Part shown: one piece after another, positions 34,957 through 46,990 of the stretch | How positions within the stretch are numbered: the first letter of the stretch is position 1 | Layout: each line of letters starts with the position of its first letter | Assembly: GCF_040183065.1 (NCBI RefSeq) | Contig: NC_091117.1 | Coordinates: 102,373,501 to 102,437,500 of the forward strand | DNA from: Periplaneta americana | Taxonomy: Eukaryota; Arthropoda; Insecta; Blattodea; Blattidae | Direction: 5' to 3' | DNA: 64,000 nt | The notes under the pieces: model-generated | The model's input: the letters and a program-made list of their open reading frames with translations, nothing else | What the model was told of the DNA's origin: nothing | Database searches by the model: none | Translations under genes and position numbers: made by a program

Positions 34957-35392
34957 CGACCTAGGGACACAGAGTAACCAGTATGAGATTTAGAGTACAC
35001 GGAGTATAAATAACGTCATGACACGTGTGCAGTCACCCGACTGCAACAGCACAGGTGGGTCCGTAATGTGTATTACCGTTATGTGCGGGCCTATTGCTGC
35101 TTGGCTGCGGTACGTGTAACAGGCTTCGGCGTAGGGACACCTGATTGAAGGTTACAACTCATGTTAATACTTTAATGGTAGACATTTATTGTCTACACTA
35201 GGAATGTACTGTATACACTGCAACTGTACAGGATGAAATATATTTTGTGCCGTGCTGTGACGGACTGTTTACATGTTGAGACACGAAGTAACGGCGCGCT
35301 CCATCTCCCACTCCACTCGACCAACACAACACTATCGCCCGAGCGACCTGAACTTCATGCGTTTCTGTGCCCAGGACCGAAGCCTGCTAACA
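34957..35392. repeat. possible MITE with caggcttcg ends
   Basis: caggcttcgacctagggaca (34957) and caggcttcggcgtagggaca (35121) are direct copies, and gtgcccaggaccgaagcctg ends inverted at 35391. No clear duplication; boundaries uncertain. Confidence 0.4.
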
Positions 35393-35957
35393 GACATTTG
35401 TCACTTAGTAGGCCTATAGAAGTTACTCGAAACACTAGACTGAACATTCACAGTAACTTCATAGTGAGTTATAAAGTGTGAAATTACTGATATTCTTCCC
35501 AATAACATTTCTATTGTCAATTTATGCCAACAGAAGTATAAGACGTATTTCAGAAAATCATATTGGTTAATGAAATATTTGGGCAGAATATCGTTTGAAC
35601 ATTAGCGTGATTTATCACTAGAGTCCTGCGTTTGGTTACCTATAGTCTCCAAGCAACCCGTAATAGTGTAGGTATGTATGGAGTAAGTATAGTTTGACGT
35701 CATCCAATCCTACTTAAACAGTTCAGGTCTGCTGTTCAGTGAACATACGAAAACAAAACAAAGCTAGACTCTTGGAGATTAGTGCTCTAATAGAAAAATC
35801 TGGTAGCGAGCACTTCATTAGGAAAGAAGAAAATGTATTTTGTCAGAAAGAAGGAGAAAATTTTCATTTGGAACACTTGAAATGTTTGCTTCATTGATCG
35901 TAATATGTAGAGACTCATAAAGCACGAACTTTTTATTTTAAGTGTGTGCTAACATTT

Positions 35958-36204
35958 GAAGAGTCCACTGCAAGAATGATGGATGTCACTTTTTTGTCGA
36001 AAATGAACCAAGACTGTCAATGCATAGCTTAAGCCATATAAATTGTATATAGAGAGTTACATGACATTAACGCTGATAGACATTGTCCAGTAATGATCGG
36101 AAAATCATAGTTAAGCTTTGAGCGCTAAGCATTTCAAAGTTTCAATCGCTTCTCCTGCAAAATGTATTCCAAATGACATCCATAATTCTTGCAGTGGACT
36201 CTTC
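35958..36204. mobile_element. 247-bp MITE with 34-bp inverted ends
   Basis: The arms 35958-35991 (gaagagtccactgcaagaat...) and 36171-36204 are reverse complements with few mismatches. The 4-base attt adjoins both ends and may be the duplication. No ORF. Confidence 0.75.
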
Positions 36205-36599
36205 ATTTATATTTTCTCATTTGTTAATTCTAACCTTTAATTTGATGTAAAGTAATCTACATGCGTTTTACTTACTCGTATAAAAATCAGGGGTAGACAA
36301 ATTCCGGGCACCAGGTAGCCATGGCGACTAAAAATTTTTATATGGCGCCAGAGTTTTCGAGTTCAACATTTTTTAAGACTTCGATTTCTTTTATGTCACT
36401 ATGGCTAATACGATTACATGTTAACAAACGCGGTTGTAGGAAGAATGTGCGTTTTAGATTAATATTATTACAGTTGTTGCTCATCTCAAGATATTGTCAC
36501 TACATAGCAAAATGTGCTCGCTCCTGAAAATTGTTTGATTTTCTCTATCCCTCGTAAACATATTTTATTGCATATAAACTGCCTTCAAATAAATACTTC

Positions 36600-36613
36600 G
36601 TTATTATTATTAC

Positions 36614-36666
<53 letters not shown>
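36600..36666 (+). repeat. (TTA)n microsatellite
   Basis: About 20 TTA/ATT units with one variant. Poly-Leu and poly-Asn ORFs across it are artefacts. Confidence 0.97.
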
Positions 36667-36667
<1 letters not shown>

Positions 36668-36759
36668 ATCCAAGTGGTATTTTGTACTTGAATATTATTC
36701 CTGTTGTTCACCGACTTACACACAGATACACGAATAAATAGATGTAAACACACAGTACC

Positions 36760-37150
36760 GGAAACTACTTCACTGCAGCGAGAACTCATGACTCGCAACT
36801 TGCTGTCCGTACCAAGCGGAACTAGTGTGATCGAGGTACATCTAACTTGTATTCAAAGTAGCAGCGGAATCCACTCCTCTCCTGACGGAAGAGGGGACTT
36901 ACATCTCAGACCGTTGAGGAGACGAGAGAGGGGGCTTACAACTCAGACCGTTGAGGGTGGAAACGTGGGGGGGGGACTGTTGGCGTAGAATGGTACACGA
37001 GTTTGGAAGGATGGCGGGGACTGGTCGTCAGGGTGTTTGCGGTTAGGTCGGTGCGGCGTAGGTGGGGTCGGTAAGCATGCAACTCATCCCAGGGTGCGCA
37101 CAATAGACCTCAGGTTGCGGAGCATGGGATATTCCCTTCCCGCCCTCATA
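36760..37150. other. GC- and CpG-richer island
   Basis: Base composition rises sharply against AT-rich surroundings, with many CpGs. It contains a two-copy tandem repeat (ctcagaccgttgagg at about 36906 and 36942) and a G-run. No exon or gene could be supported. Confidence 0.4.
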
Positions 37151-37833
37151 AAGAGAGGGAGAAAAAAAAACAAACTCAGACTTTGCTTGTGACTAGGGCT
37201 AGCTAGCACATTTCCGACCCGTGGACGCGAGGTGTACTGCACACCTACTATATCCAATCACAAGCAACTTGCGTGGTCTGACAACAAGAACTTCATTGAC
37301 CCAACAAAAAGATACAGTGCAACGGATATAAAAGAAAATGTCTTCTGTATATAATCACACTTTTAATACTTACATATTTATAAACATTTATACAATAAAA
37401 TTGAAAAGTCTCATCCCAAAACTCGTTCAGTCCAGTGCCCATTTTTATTATTTACACGCACGCACATACAGATATATAATATGATCATGTTTGAGCCATC
37501 TATCATATTTTAAGCATGTTTTCCTCCAAGATAACTGCAAACCTCGTCTAAAAGTTTGCGTTATTGTGCATGGCACTTGAAAACTCGCTCAATATATAGA
37601 ATAGTGGATACAAAAACTAGCCCAGTCCTTTCATAAACGTGGACTGAACGCGTTTTAGGATCACACTTTTCAATTATTCATGCAATAAATATACGCCTAT
37701 ACTATACATTTCACATATTTAAATATTTACAAACATAGCCTATATCGAGTTCTTAGTGTGAAGCTAACGTAACTACAAAAATTGACATTTTTATTCTTTA
37801 TTCTTCCATATACACTTTTAACACATATATAAT

Positions 37834-38036
37834 CACTGATTAACTTCACGACTTCTTTACTTTTTAACTTTTAGGAAGTTACCTGGCTAACAAGTTTCGA
37901 AGTGTTATTCTTCATTGTCCGAAGCCTAGTGAAGGTCCCGCGCTGGTGGACAATGAAGAAAAACACTTCGAAACTAGTCAGCCAGGTAATTTTCTAAAAA
38001 GTTAACACGGTAAAGAAGTTGTAAAGTTAATCAGTG
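37834..38036. repeat. foldback: ~88-bp inverted arms, 27-bp loop
   Basis: The arms 37834-37920 and 37948-38036 are reverse complements with roughly ten differences (shared blocks cactgattaactt, gttacctggct, gtttcgaagtgtt, ttcttcattgtcc). The loop is 37921-37947. It is a hairpin-forming foldback or MITE without coding capacity. Confidence 0.85.
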
Positions 38037-38789
38037 ACATTTTTAGGTTTTTACGCCAGTCGATAATAATCTTTCTTCTCTTTGGTCACAAAAAATCATA
38101 ACACACTTCCGAACAATTTTGTATATAATACAATTCGTAACTACAAAGCAGGATGGTATAGTTAATGTGAAATACCCGTATGGCCTATTATTTTTTTTTT
38201 TTTTTTGTAAATATAACATCGATCGTACGTACGTTAGTTTCACATTAAGCCCTCGATATACAGTACACTTACCGACACAATAAATTCTATGTATTTATGG
38301 ACATATACGTCTATTGGTACTGTACGAGTATAATATATACACCTACATATTATACCTTAAAATCTATGCGTATTGCATAATGCTGCCTGATAATAACTTA
38401 CACATTATTGTAAAAACCTATTGCAATGTAGAACAGTATAAACTTTCAATGTTTCTTCGATTTTCGGAGAAACATGCTTTGAATTCAGAAAATATTCTTT
38501 TCACGTCACAACATGTGATGGGAGCAAACTTGAAAAAGGAATATCGCGTTTATTTAGGCTTATTTCAAATGCAGCCAAACTTTACGTCGTATATGACCCT
38601 TCAAGAGTTCATCTCTAATTTTACATATGTCATAGTAGAAAATACTGCATTTTTCTTAAAACATTTTTCAACTTTTCTTTCACTGCTGCACTTGCTTCAC
38701 ATGTAGCTTGAATAATGATTTCGAGCAAATCTTCGAGACAATGAGGAGCTTTTAACAATTTCCGGGTTCCACCATTGTGATTGACCTTG

Positions 38790-38972
38790 CTACATGTTTA
38801 AAATCTCTTTCAGTATTAGTAAATCTTGAAAGAGTTGGTTCGATATGAGGCATTTTGCCTCTCTAATCGAAGAACTATCTTCAGTACTGATTGCGTTTAT
38901 TACTTCCACGATTGTATGAAAATATTGATGGGTAAGAAGTGATACCTCATACGTATCTACAAAAATGGTCAT
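38790..38972 (-). pseudogene. possible hAT-like transposase fragment
   Basis: The 60-codon frame contains YEVSLLTHQYFHTIVEVINA and SSIREAKCLISNQLF, which resembles the middle region of ZMYM/THAP-type hAT proteins. The similarity is weak and no ends are seen. Confidence 0.25.
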
Positions 38973-39464
38973 TTAGTTAAACTACATTACTATTTAGATT
39001 AACCAAATTATTATTATGTTCACAAAATTGGACAGTTAGCGCGAGCAGGAGATCGTGAAAAGCAGAAATATATATAAAAAATTTGTCTGTTTTGACAAAA
39101 ATTAACTTTTAAATCATTTTTATTCACCTGCCAATTTACAGATACGAGGTATCCATCGATATGTTCTGACTACGTTTCCCAACGCTGTCACCGGTCTTGG
39201 AGATAAAAAACAAACCTGGTGCCATTTCCCCAAATATTGACAACTTAAAAAGAGCTTTTTAAGCAATATTTTCGACATCGGATGCCCACTAACTCGATAC
39301 AATCGCCTGTTACTGAATATCTTCTGTACCTATTTAGAACCAGTTGCTGTCGTACAAACAGTGTTTACGAGACAACTGCCGTACAGTAGGTATTATCTGA
39401 AAATGCTGTTGCTTTTGGATAGCATGGCGGTCAAAACATGCGCAGTAAACCAGACAAGCCCATT
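38973..39464. other. non-coding stretch
   Basis: No gene or repeat recognised. Confidence 0.4.
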
Positions 39465-39689
39465 TTATAGAGCAGGGGTGCTCACGGGAGTGCCCTGAAG
39501 ACTCGCCAGGGCGATATGGGTGCAGACTGGGCAGGTATAAGTGAACCAGGCAACGAGTAGAACTCGCTCCTATGGAACTCAGCGAAGCCAGCGGGGCAAG
39601 AAGATGAGGATGTAGGATCGTCTTTCAAACAAAATATAAGCAATATAAATAAATTTATTGCATTTACATTGACAAAAAAAATTAAGCAT

Positions 39690-39955
39690 AAACAGTGTTT
39701 TAGGAATAGACGTAAACTTAAAATGCTAGGCATTACTTGTGTGTTTGTCCCAGCAGACGAGTAATATCTGCAACAATCGATCTACTCGAATGCAGCCGAA
39801 TCATACATGTCAAATGCTTATTGCTTAGCTGTGATCTGTGGCTGATTTTACATATTTTTAGAACAGAGAAAACCTACTCACATAAGTACGTCGTATCAAA
39901 CATACTCATTATTTTCGCTACATGCCTGTGCAGACGTGGAAAACGATCAGATGAG

Positions 39956-40022
<67 letters not shown>

Positions 40023-41640
40023 TTTTATTTGAAAGATAATATCAGTCCACTTTTGGTTGGCACTCCCGATGAAGCAAAAGCATAATGATAGAACGTGATT
40101 ATATCTTCAGTTATTTTGAACTTCTCCTCAAGAAAGGCGTCACATTTTTTAGATCTATTAATTCAATTTGAAGCATGGTGGGAACTGTGCATGTATCAAC
40201 AGAAAATGAGAACATGAATATTTGAAAATCCAACTGAAGGGAGTTTATTTTCCTGAATCGTTCCTCAAATGCCTTCTATAAGTTAGTCAAAGACTCCAAA
40301 AATGCAGTATATTGTGAATTCGGTAACAGACACAAATTTGCTTAGGTTTGGAAAATGGGGCAAATTGCGTTCTTGCACTTGTGTCCACAAATTAATTTCA
40401 TTTGAAATGCTTTAATTTTATTGAACAAATCAACAATCAGGAGATTTTTTACCTCGCAAGGAAATATTTAGATCATTTAAATGATTTGTCACATCTGTCA
40501 GGAAAGTCAAGTCTACAAGCCAAGAAGGGTCAGTCAGCTGGGGCAAAGGTTTTCCTTTAATATAAAGGAACAAACAAATTCCTTCAATCAAAAGAACGAA
40601 ACGTTGCAGCATATTCCCACGACTTAACCACCGAACCTGTCAGAAGTAAGGCACATCAATATAATTACCCCGAATCAAGAGATATAAAAAAATCCCTGAA
40701 CTGTCTGTGGCCAAGCCCTGAAGCCCTTAAGAAGTTAACAATTTGCACCACAACACTCATGACGCTTTCAAATTTAATGGTTTTTGCACGTAATGCCTCT
40801 TGATGAAGGACACAATGTATACAATGGATTTGCTGACCTGCAGGCAATTTTGTTTTTAAAAGTCCCACAAACCCGATATTACGGCCCGCCATGGCTGCGA
40901 CGCTGTCAGTGGCAACTGAAGTCAGTAAATCCCAGGACAGTTGCGATCTTTCTATACTTTCCTTAACGGCATAGAAAATATCTTCACCTGTTGTCCCTTT
41001 CATGGAAACAATACCTGGAAAGTCCTCCGTAATATTGAATTGTTTGTCCACCCCTTGAACAAAAATGGCTAGATGAGCTGTGTCCACAATATCAGTAGAC
41101 TCGTCCAGACAAATAGAATACACAATAAATTCCTTCACTTTAACAAACAATTGCCTTTCACATCTGTACTTAGCTCCTCAATATGGCATGTTACCGTGTG
41201 CCGAGAAAGGAGTATTTTATTTAGCTTATCAGTTTCATTAGGATACATGCGCTCCGCCCGTAATTGTAAACACGCCTTGATGAACGGATTCAGTCTCGTG
41301 CTATCAAATTCGAAATTTTGTAACTCGCCCTCAAAGCACCATTACTTGTTTCTTCACTATTGCTCTACAAATAAAAATTAAAGCATCAACACATAACTGC
41401 AGCACATTGTTATTTCGGTTATTTATTATTAATTTACAAAATAAAAAGAAACTATTCCTGTTTAATAATACAACGTACCTCTGTTGACAAGACTTTTTTC
41501 AGATCCGCAACCATTTGTGCACGATCAACTCCTGTGATCGAATCACGACTATGAGAATATTTATTTATATAGTGGCGCTCCACATTATATTTCTTTTTAA
41601 CAACGATTATCAAGCATCTCGATCGTTCACCCATTTGCTC
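39690..41640 (-). pseudogene. GTF2IRD2-like hAT transposase pseudogene
   Basis: Read from 41640: KKKYNVERHYINKYSH (BED-like remnant), then NGALRASYKISNLIAR, HTVTCHIEELSTDV and the best segment (41150-40665) with CLDESTDIVDTAHLAIFVQG, SVATDSVAAMAGRNIGF and KLPAGQQIHCIHCVLHQEAL. RWLSRGNMLQRFV-type coding follows around 40640-40600, and the C-terminal FPRLHRHVAKIMSMFDTTYL block is near 39900. Both catalytic Asp positions (LDEST and ATDS) survive, but frameshifts and stops are many, and an (AAT)n array interrupts the C-terminal part. It resembles the transposase that gave rise to vertebrate GTF2IRD2. Dead. Confidence 0.8.
39959..40022 (+). repeat. (AAT)n microsatellite inside the GTF2IRD2-like pseudogene
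   Basis: About 20 units lie between the coding blocks FASSGVPTKSG and FPRLHRHVAK. Confidence 0.97.
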
Positions 41641-41989
41641 AAGGAAGTATTTCTCTTCCTAGTCTCTCTCCAGGGTTAGGCGTCCTGTATCACTTCTCTG
41701 AAGCCTTTCGGCAGTATTTGTACCCATGTTGTACTATGTGTTGTATGGTGCTAATTACTGTAGCTCGAGCTAGCGTACTGTTACGTCATCAGAGCGTAAT
41801 GCACCTCGCCCTGCCTTAGCTCCACGTATATGTATTGAGTGCAGGTTGTCCTCTGTAAGCACGACTGTTATAGACTACTAAGAAGGAAAAAAGGGGTGTG
41901 TGTGTTAGTCACTGTGCAGCTCCTGTAGAGTTCACTTCCTTTCTTGTGAACGTTCGTAGTATACTAGCTATTGAAAAAACAGTGTCGTA

Positions 41990-42145
41990 ATGGAACCAAT
42001 AAATTGTAATTTAGTTTATTGTGAGTGGAAGAGCGAAAAGAGGAGACTGCCTTGTGTTAAGTACAAGTGTTTGGATAACAGTGAGTGGAAAATTGTGATT
42101 AGCCATGGAGTACAGGTGCGTGACCAATGTTCAAGACAGCTATAA
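41990..42145 (+). CDS. short orphan ORF or exon candidate
   Basis: The frame has 51 codons, MEPINCNLVYCEWKSEKRR followed by a Cys/Lys-rich stretch and WKIVISHGVQ. A donor-like caggtgcgt sits at 42113-42121, so the coding could end at 42115 as an exon. Codon content looks more protein-like than neighbouring DNA, but I recognise no family. It lies just outside the hAT element's right TSD. Confidence 0.3.
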   Translation: MEPINCNLVYCEWKSEKRRLPCVKYKCLDNSEWKIVISHGVQVRDQCSRQL

Positions 42146-42607
42146 CTTACGTCAGCATGCATGCAGTTCTCCTCCTGCTCCTTTGAGTATGCTGAGAAAC
42201 TGATTCATTCCACATCACCCCTACTCAAATGTTCGCTCATAACACCGACCAAGCCATCTAATCACAATAGTACATAATTCTAATTGTATGGAAAGTGCCA
42301 GCCCTACTTATGACTATAAGTGAGGAAATCTATTCAGTTAGCTTTATATGCATATCAGTACCTCTAGTTAGATCCAAAAAATAATAAATTAATAATTTGA
42401 CACGTCCAGTAACGTTCTTATTAATTACGCGAAATTTGTTAAAAAGCCCTGCATACAATAGTCCATTTGGCTAATATTAACCGCTTCTCCCTTCTGTTGT
42501 TTTCTTTTCTTTTTACTTGATTTAAGCAGAAGTCGTACCATGAATACTTTTTTAAATTTGGTGTTAAAATACTTATAATGGTGGTCAATTCCAAAGTAGA
42601 GAGACTA

Positions 42608-43068
42608 TACAGGATGTAAATGATACAAACTGCCAAAATTATACAGACTGTATATTTCGGTCTACTAAACATGATGTGTAATGAAATTTTGTTTTTTCTT
42701 CTATTTTTCTTTTTAATTCTAAAATATCATATTTTTAAGATTGATAGTAGGTTATTTATTGTTCGAGTGAATGTGAACGTCATTGCCAATGACCTTCCGT
42801 CCAACACACGCTAGCACCACCACAATAGAGAGACAACAGAGTACTCTGATTTGTAAACCAGGATATGACCACAGTTGCAATGTACATGGCGGATTGAAGT
42901 AAATAATGACGGTCTACTATCATTTCCAAAAACATTAGACTTCACAGATAACATTTTTTTCTAGGGAAACCACAAAAGTTACAAAAACATTTTATTAGAT
43001 ATTTTGTTCAGTAATTTATGCTCTATCGCCAGAATTGTTTTGGCAGTTCATATCGTTTACAGTCTGTC
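42608..43068. mobile_element. possible MITE with ~30-bp imperfect inverted ends
   Basis: The left end tacaggatgtaaatgata followed by aaactgccaaaa is matched inversely by the right end ttttggcagttcatatcg, then tttacagtctgtc. No ORF of note. Confidence 0.5.
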
Positions 43069-43566
43069 TATGTCAGAAGTTGTTAAGAATTCCATTTACT
43101 ACAATGTAAACATAATAAAAGTTTTAAGATTTGAAAAGTTGAGTACCTATGTCATACGCAATTGACTGTCTTCTTTTTACCTAGCAATTAAAAGAATAAA
43201 GTATAATGAATCAAATATTCTACCTAAAAATTATACATCAGCCATCTCTAATTTTTTTCATGATATGCAATACGCATTATGTTTACAATCGAGTATTTCT
43301 TATTTGTTAAATATACTCAAAGTAGCAAAGTAATACAACCAGTGACATTATTTTCATAACAATGTAGCGTAAAAGAATGAGGTTGGTTCCTAGTTGCAAA
43401 CAAACTAACAATAACCAAACCTCAAACACAAAATCCAAACACGGGAAATATAAATGATCTCCTTAAATTCATGGTATTGCTCTCCCCGTGTTGGAGTCTG
43501 AGAACAAATAGCCTAGGTACTAGCAATACTGCATCAGTTCCCATTAAGATATGGAGGTGATGCTTT

Positions 43567-43730
43567 CCCGGATGCTATTTTTCAGTTCTTGCAGAGTACG
43601 TGGATTATTTTTGTGCGTTGTGTTGATCGCCCAGTCTAACTTCATATGACTTTTATCTCTGAGGAACTCTAAAAGATAAGTGTACAAAAATAATCATTAT
43701 CCTGCAAGAACTCAAAATTAGCATCTGGGA
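43567..43730. repeat. ~50-bp imperfect inverted repeat
   Basis: The arm 43567-43616 (cccggatgctatttttcagt...) and arm 43681-43730 are complementary with about ten differences; spacer about 64 bp. Confidence 0.6.
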
Positions 43731-44212
43731 ATACTTCGAATCCATTTCTCGACGGAAACTGCAGCGGATTATTTCTCACTTCTTAATTCAGGGACAACAA
43801 ATATTTGGAAGCATTTTCTTTCTTAATTTCGACGAGTAAATAATGCTTTAACTACTTATGTTTAGTAATATTTTACATTAATAGTTTGTGGTGTGTTGAA
43901 TTATCGATACTGCACTGCGTACCTCTTATGATCTATAACAAGCTCTCTAGATAGACGGAGACTGCGAGTGGCTTGGTCTAGAACCAGATTGCCGCGTTGC
44001 GGTTTCTCTACAACATATTCATTCAGCACGTACAGATGTGCAACAATTTGTTTTCTTATAGATACATATTTCACTATTTATAACGAATTTATTGCTTGGG
44101 AAAAGTAATGTGGAATTTTTCAATATCTATTTTAAATGTTGAAAAGAAAATGAACATTTTCATATAGTTCCTGAATGTTACCTGTTTTCTTGTGTTGTTT
44201 CATATAACATCT

Positions 44213-44471
44213 AGTCCACACCTGTGGAGTAACGATTAGCGCGTCTAGCCGCGAAACCAGGTGGCCCGGGTTCGATTCCCGGTCGGGGCAGGTTACCTGG
44301 TTGAGGTTTTTTCCGGGGTTTTCCCTCAATCTAATATGAAAAAATGCTGTGTAACTTTCGGTGCTGGACCCCGGACTCATTTCACCGGCATTACCACCTT
44401 CATATCATTCAGACGCTAAATAGCCTGAGCTGTTGATAAAGCGTCGTAAAATAACCTACTAAAATAAAATA
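44213..44471 (+). mobile_element. tRNA-derived SINE (family B) with perfect 11-bp TSD
   Basis: The head has B box gggttcgattcccggtc; the body runs through ttcggtgctggaccccgg to a tail with gataaagcgtcgtaaaataa. Flanks atataacatct at 44202-44212 and 44472-44482 are identical. Confidence 0.95.
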
Positions 44472-44482
44472 ATATAACATCT

Positions 44483-46990
44483 CAGACGATGCTGATTACA
44501 TAAAAAGAGTCGTGTTGTTTGTGAATACTAGTTACAGGTATTAGGCAAACTGTATTCTAACAAGTACGAGCCGTAATAATAAAAACAGTTGTTTGAACAG
44601 CCATATTGACTATTCACTTTATTTTCTTACTTAGATAATGTGACTGAGATTAATGGGGAAATCACATTCATGAAACGAAACAGTGTTTATTTAAGCACAT
44701 AGAATACACTCATAAATTTTAAGAGTGGAACATTTTATATCTCAGGAACTCAAACTTTCTAAAAAGTTTCAAATCATGACTGGAAGAATTAATGTGGCTT
44801 CATTTTCATGCAACATATAGCCGATATTTTCAGAGGAAACCCGGCCATGGCAGAACCTAGAGTAGAACTCTGGGCACCGTTGAAAGAAGCTGTGTTCTAA
44901 TCGAAAGAAGTGGTAACTCAGTCGTATGAAATATATATCAAATGTAATAATTGAAGCTGGAAATGAAATTTACCAGAATAATATTAATATTAGGCCTAAT
45001 GAATTACATTTAAAAATGGAATGTACCTTTACAGATTTCTAAAGTTTTCTTAGATTTCTTTCCATTGTTCTTATTTAAACAGTGTCTTACTTATAGGTTT
45101 CGACATTTCCAATTATTTTTATAGTACATCTTGATATATACATCTTTTTATAACCTCGTAAACGATTTCTTGAACAAACATTAACTTAACTAAAGTAATT
45201 TGAGGACAGTCTGCCTTCTACATAAAAACAACAAAATTTAAGGAATGTAGGACTATATAAATCTTATTGATCTATAAGGAAGTGCGCATTCGTAGAAGCT
45301 TTCACATACGTTCAGATTCTCTACGAGTACTAGATTCCCTCAGCCTTCAGTTATAAATTACTAACGGCACACCTTAAGTTATAATTGTACCTTTCTGACT
45401 CTTAAAACAATCACAGCATTAATTGCTTAATTTAAAGACAGAGCTTAACTTTTGGCACTCAGATTTACATATAAATGCCAAAAATATATTCTTACACTTT
45501 GAATTATTTAAATAACTTTACTAAAATCTTTACACAGATTGTCGCAATAAACACTTTCCAACTATTCAAAAACATCAATGTTTACTCTTAGAGACTGTAT
45601 AGTCTTACGACTTTTATCATAATAATTTTTATTGTATAAAAGCTTGAAGTTTAATTTCTTTACATTTTGGTCATATGTGACATATATTTTCTGTTTCGTA
45701 TAGCTATAATTTTACATATCTCAAAAGTGTCTTGTCGTCTAAGCTAAAGAAAGTTTGATTAAGATACCTTTGGAAATTGACACAGATGGATAAATATCCA
45801 TTATTCTCTTTCAAAACACGGAAATTTTGTGAATTGATGCCCTAGATTTAGGATATAAATCAACAGTTTTAATACAAGCAAAGCTACGTGTCTAGTGTAC
45901 GAGTATGATGTTTACTATTTCTCTGTGTTTTATCTTTAATTATGAAGTGAAATGACGATAACGATGGTATAGACCGTCCGTGGAATCTGTACAGTGCCAA
46001 TCACGAAACAAGACTTCTGCGCAACTGGCTTTATTAGCTCGCTGGTCCAATGAGTAGTCAGGGCTCGAAAGGAAAGGTGTGGGAGAGGTACGCGATGTGA
46101 ACTCTCGTCCGCTCGCTAGCTAGCTTGGGGAAGGGAAGGGAGCAGGGTCCGCCTCTCTCGAGTGATGTCATACACAAGTTATTCTACAGAGTTCACGGTC
46201 GGTCTATAGATGTGGTATGACTGATAATAATAGAGATAGTGTGGGTCAATGTAATTATAATGTTATCGTGATAGCGGCAAAGCTTGAAAGAAGAGAAGGG
46301 ATGACTTTTGTCCAAAAGAAAGGGAAAAAGTGTGATGGAGAGAAAGATAACATACTTTCTCATTATACGTTTTGTATGTATCGCAAAAATTCAGATCTTT
46401 CATTATGTTGGAAATTATTTTACCGGTACTGCTTATCGATTACTTTTTAACTACAATTCAAAAGACATTCCTAAACAAATGGAACTATTCAATATGCCCC
46501 CAAATAAGAAGGTAAACTTTAGTCATTGGCTCCTCTACAGGAAATATCCTTTATATTCCCAGACGTAATGCATTTGACTTAGTTTATAAATCATACAATT
46601 ATGTAGACTTGCACAATTTTACTTTCATAAATAATTAAACATAAGCTATAATGTAATCATTTTTAATTTTTCTTTATATAACTAAGAAAACCGGCATTTA
46701 AAATTGATATGAATACTATACTTAAATATATTAGTGGTTTATAGAGAGACGAGATTCATAATTCTCTTTTTCTTTTCAGTGGTTCACTCAAACGTAACAA
46801 GTGATTTTACTTCTAGTAACGCTAATCCTCTTACAATAGAGGGAAAGGAGCCATCCTCTTTCACTTGCTTTATCTGGACTTAGAAGACAAATTCTAAATG
46901 AGAAGTATAAATTATTCTATACGGCATATTAGTTTCTAGTAATATTTTAAATTATAGGTATACTTAAAATAAAATTACCTATTAGGGGCC
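44483..46990. other. AT-rich non-coding stretch with a short GC-rich island
   Basis: No gene is recognised. A GC- and CpG-richer patch with the purine-rich run ggggaagggaagggagcagg lies at 46010-46170. ORFs at 46217-46568 show no family motif. Confidence 0.4.

Larger units (their letters stand above)
39473..41867 (-). mobile_element. hAT element encoding a GTF2IRD2-like transposase
   Basis: It begins caggggtgctcac (39473) and ends gtaagcacgactg (41867), inverted ends matching at 10 of 13. Flanks ttatagag (39465-39472) and ttatagac (41868-41875) agree in 7 of 8. The 2395-bp length and a decayed full-length transposase on the minus strand fit a once complete element. Confidence 0.7.

Noticed and set aside
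36292..36330. caggggtagacaaattccg as a hAT left end
   Set aside because: No matching right end is visible downstream.
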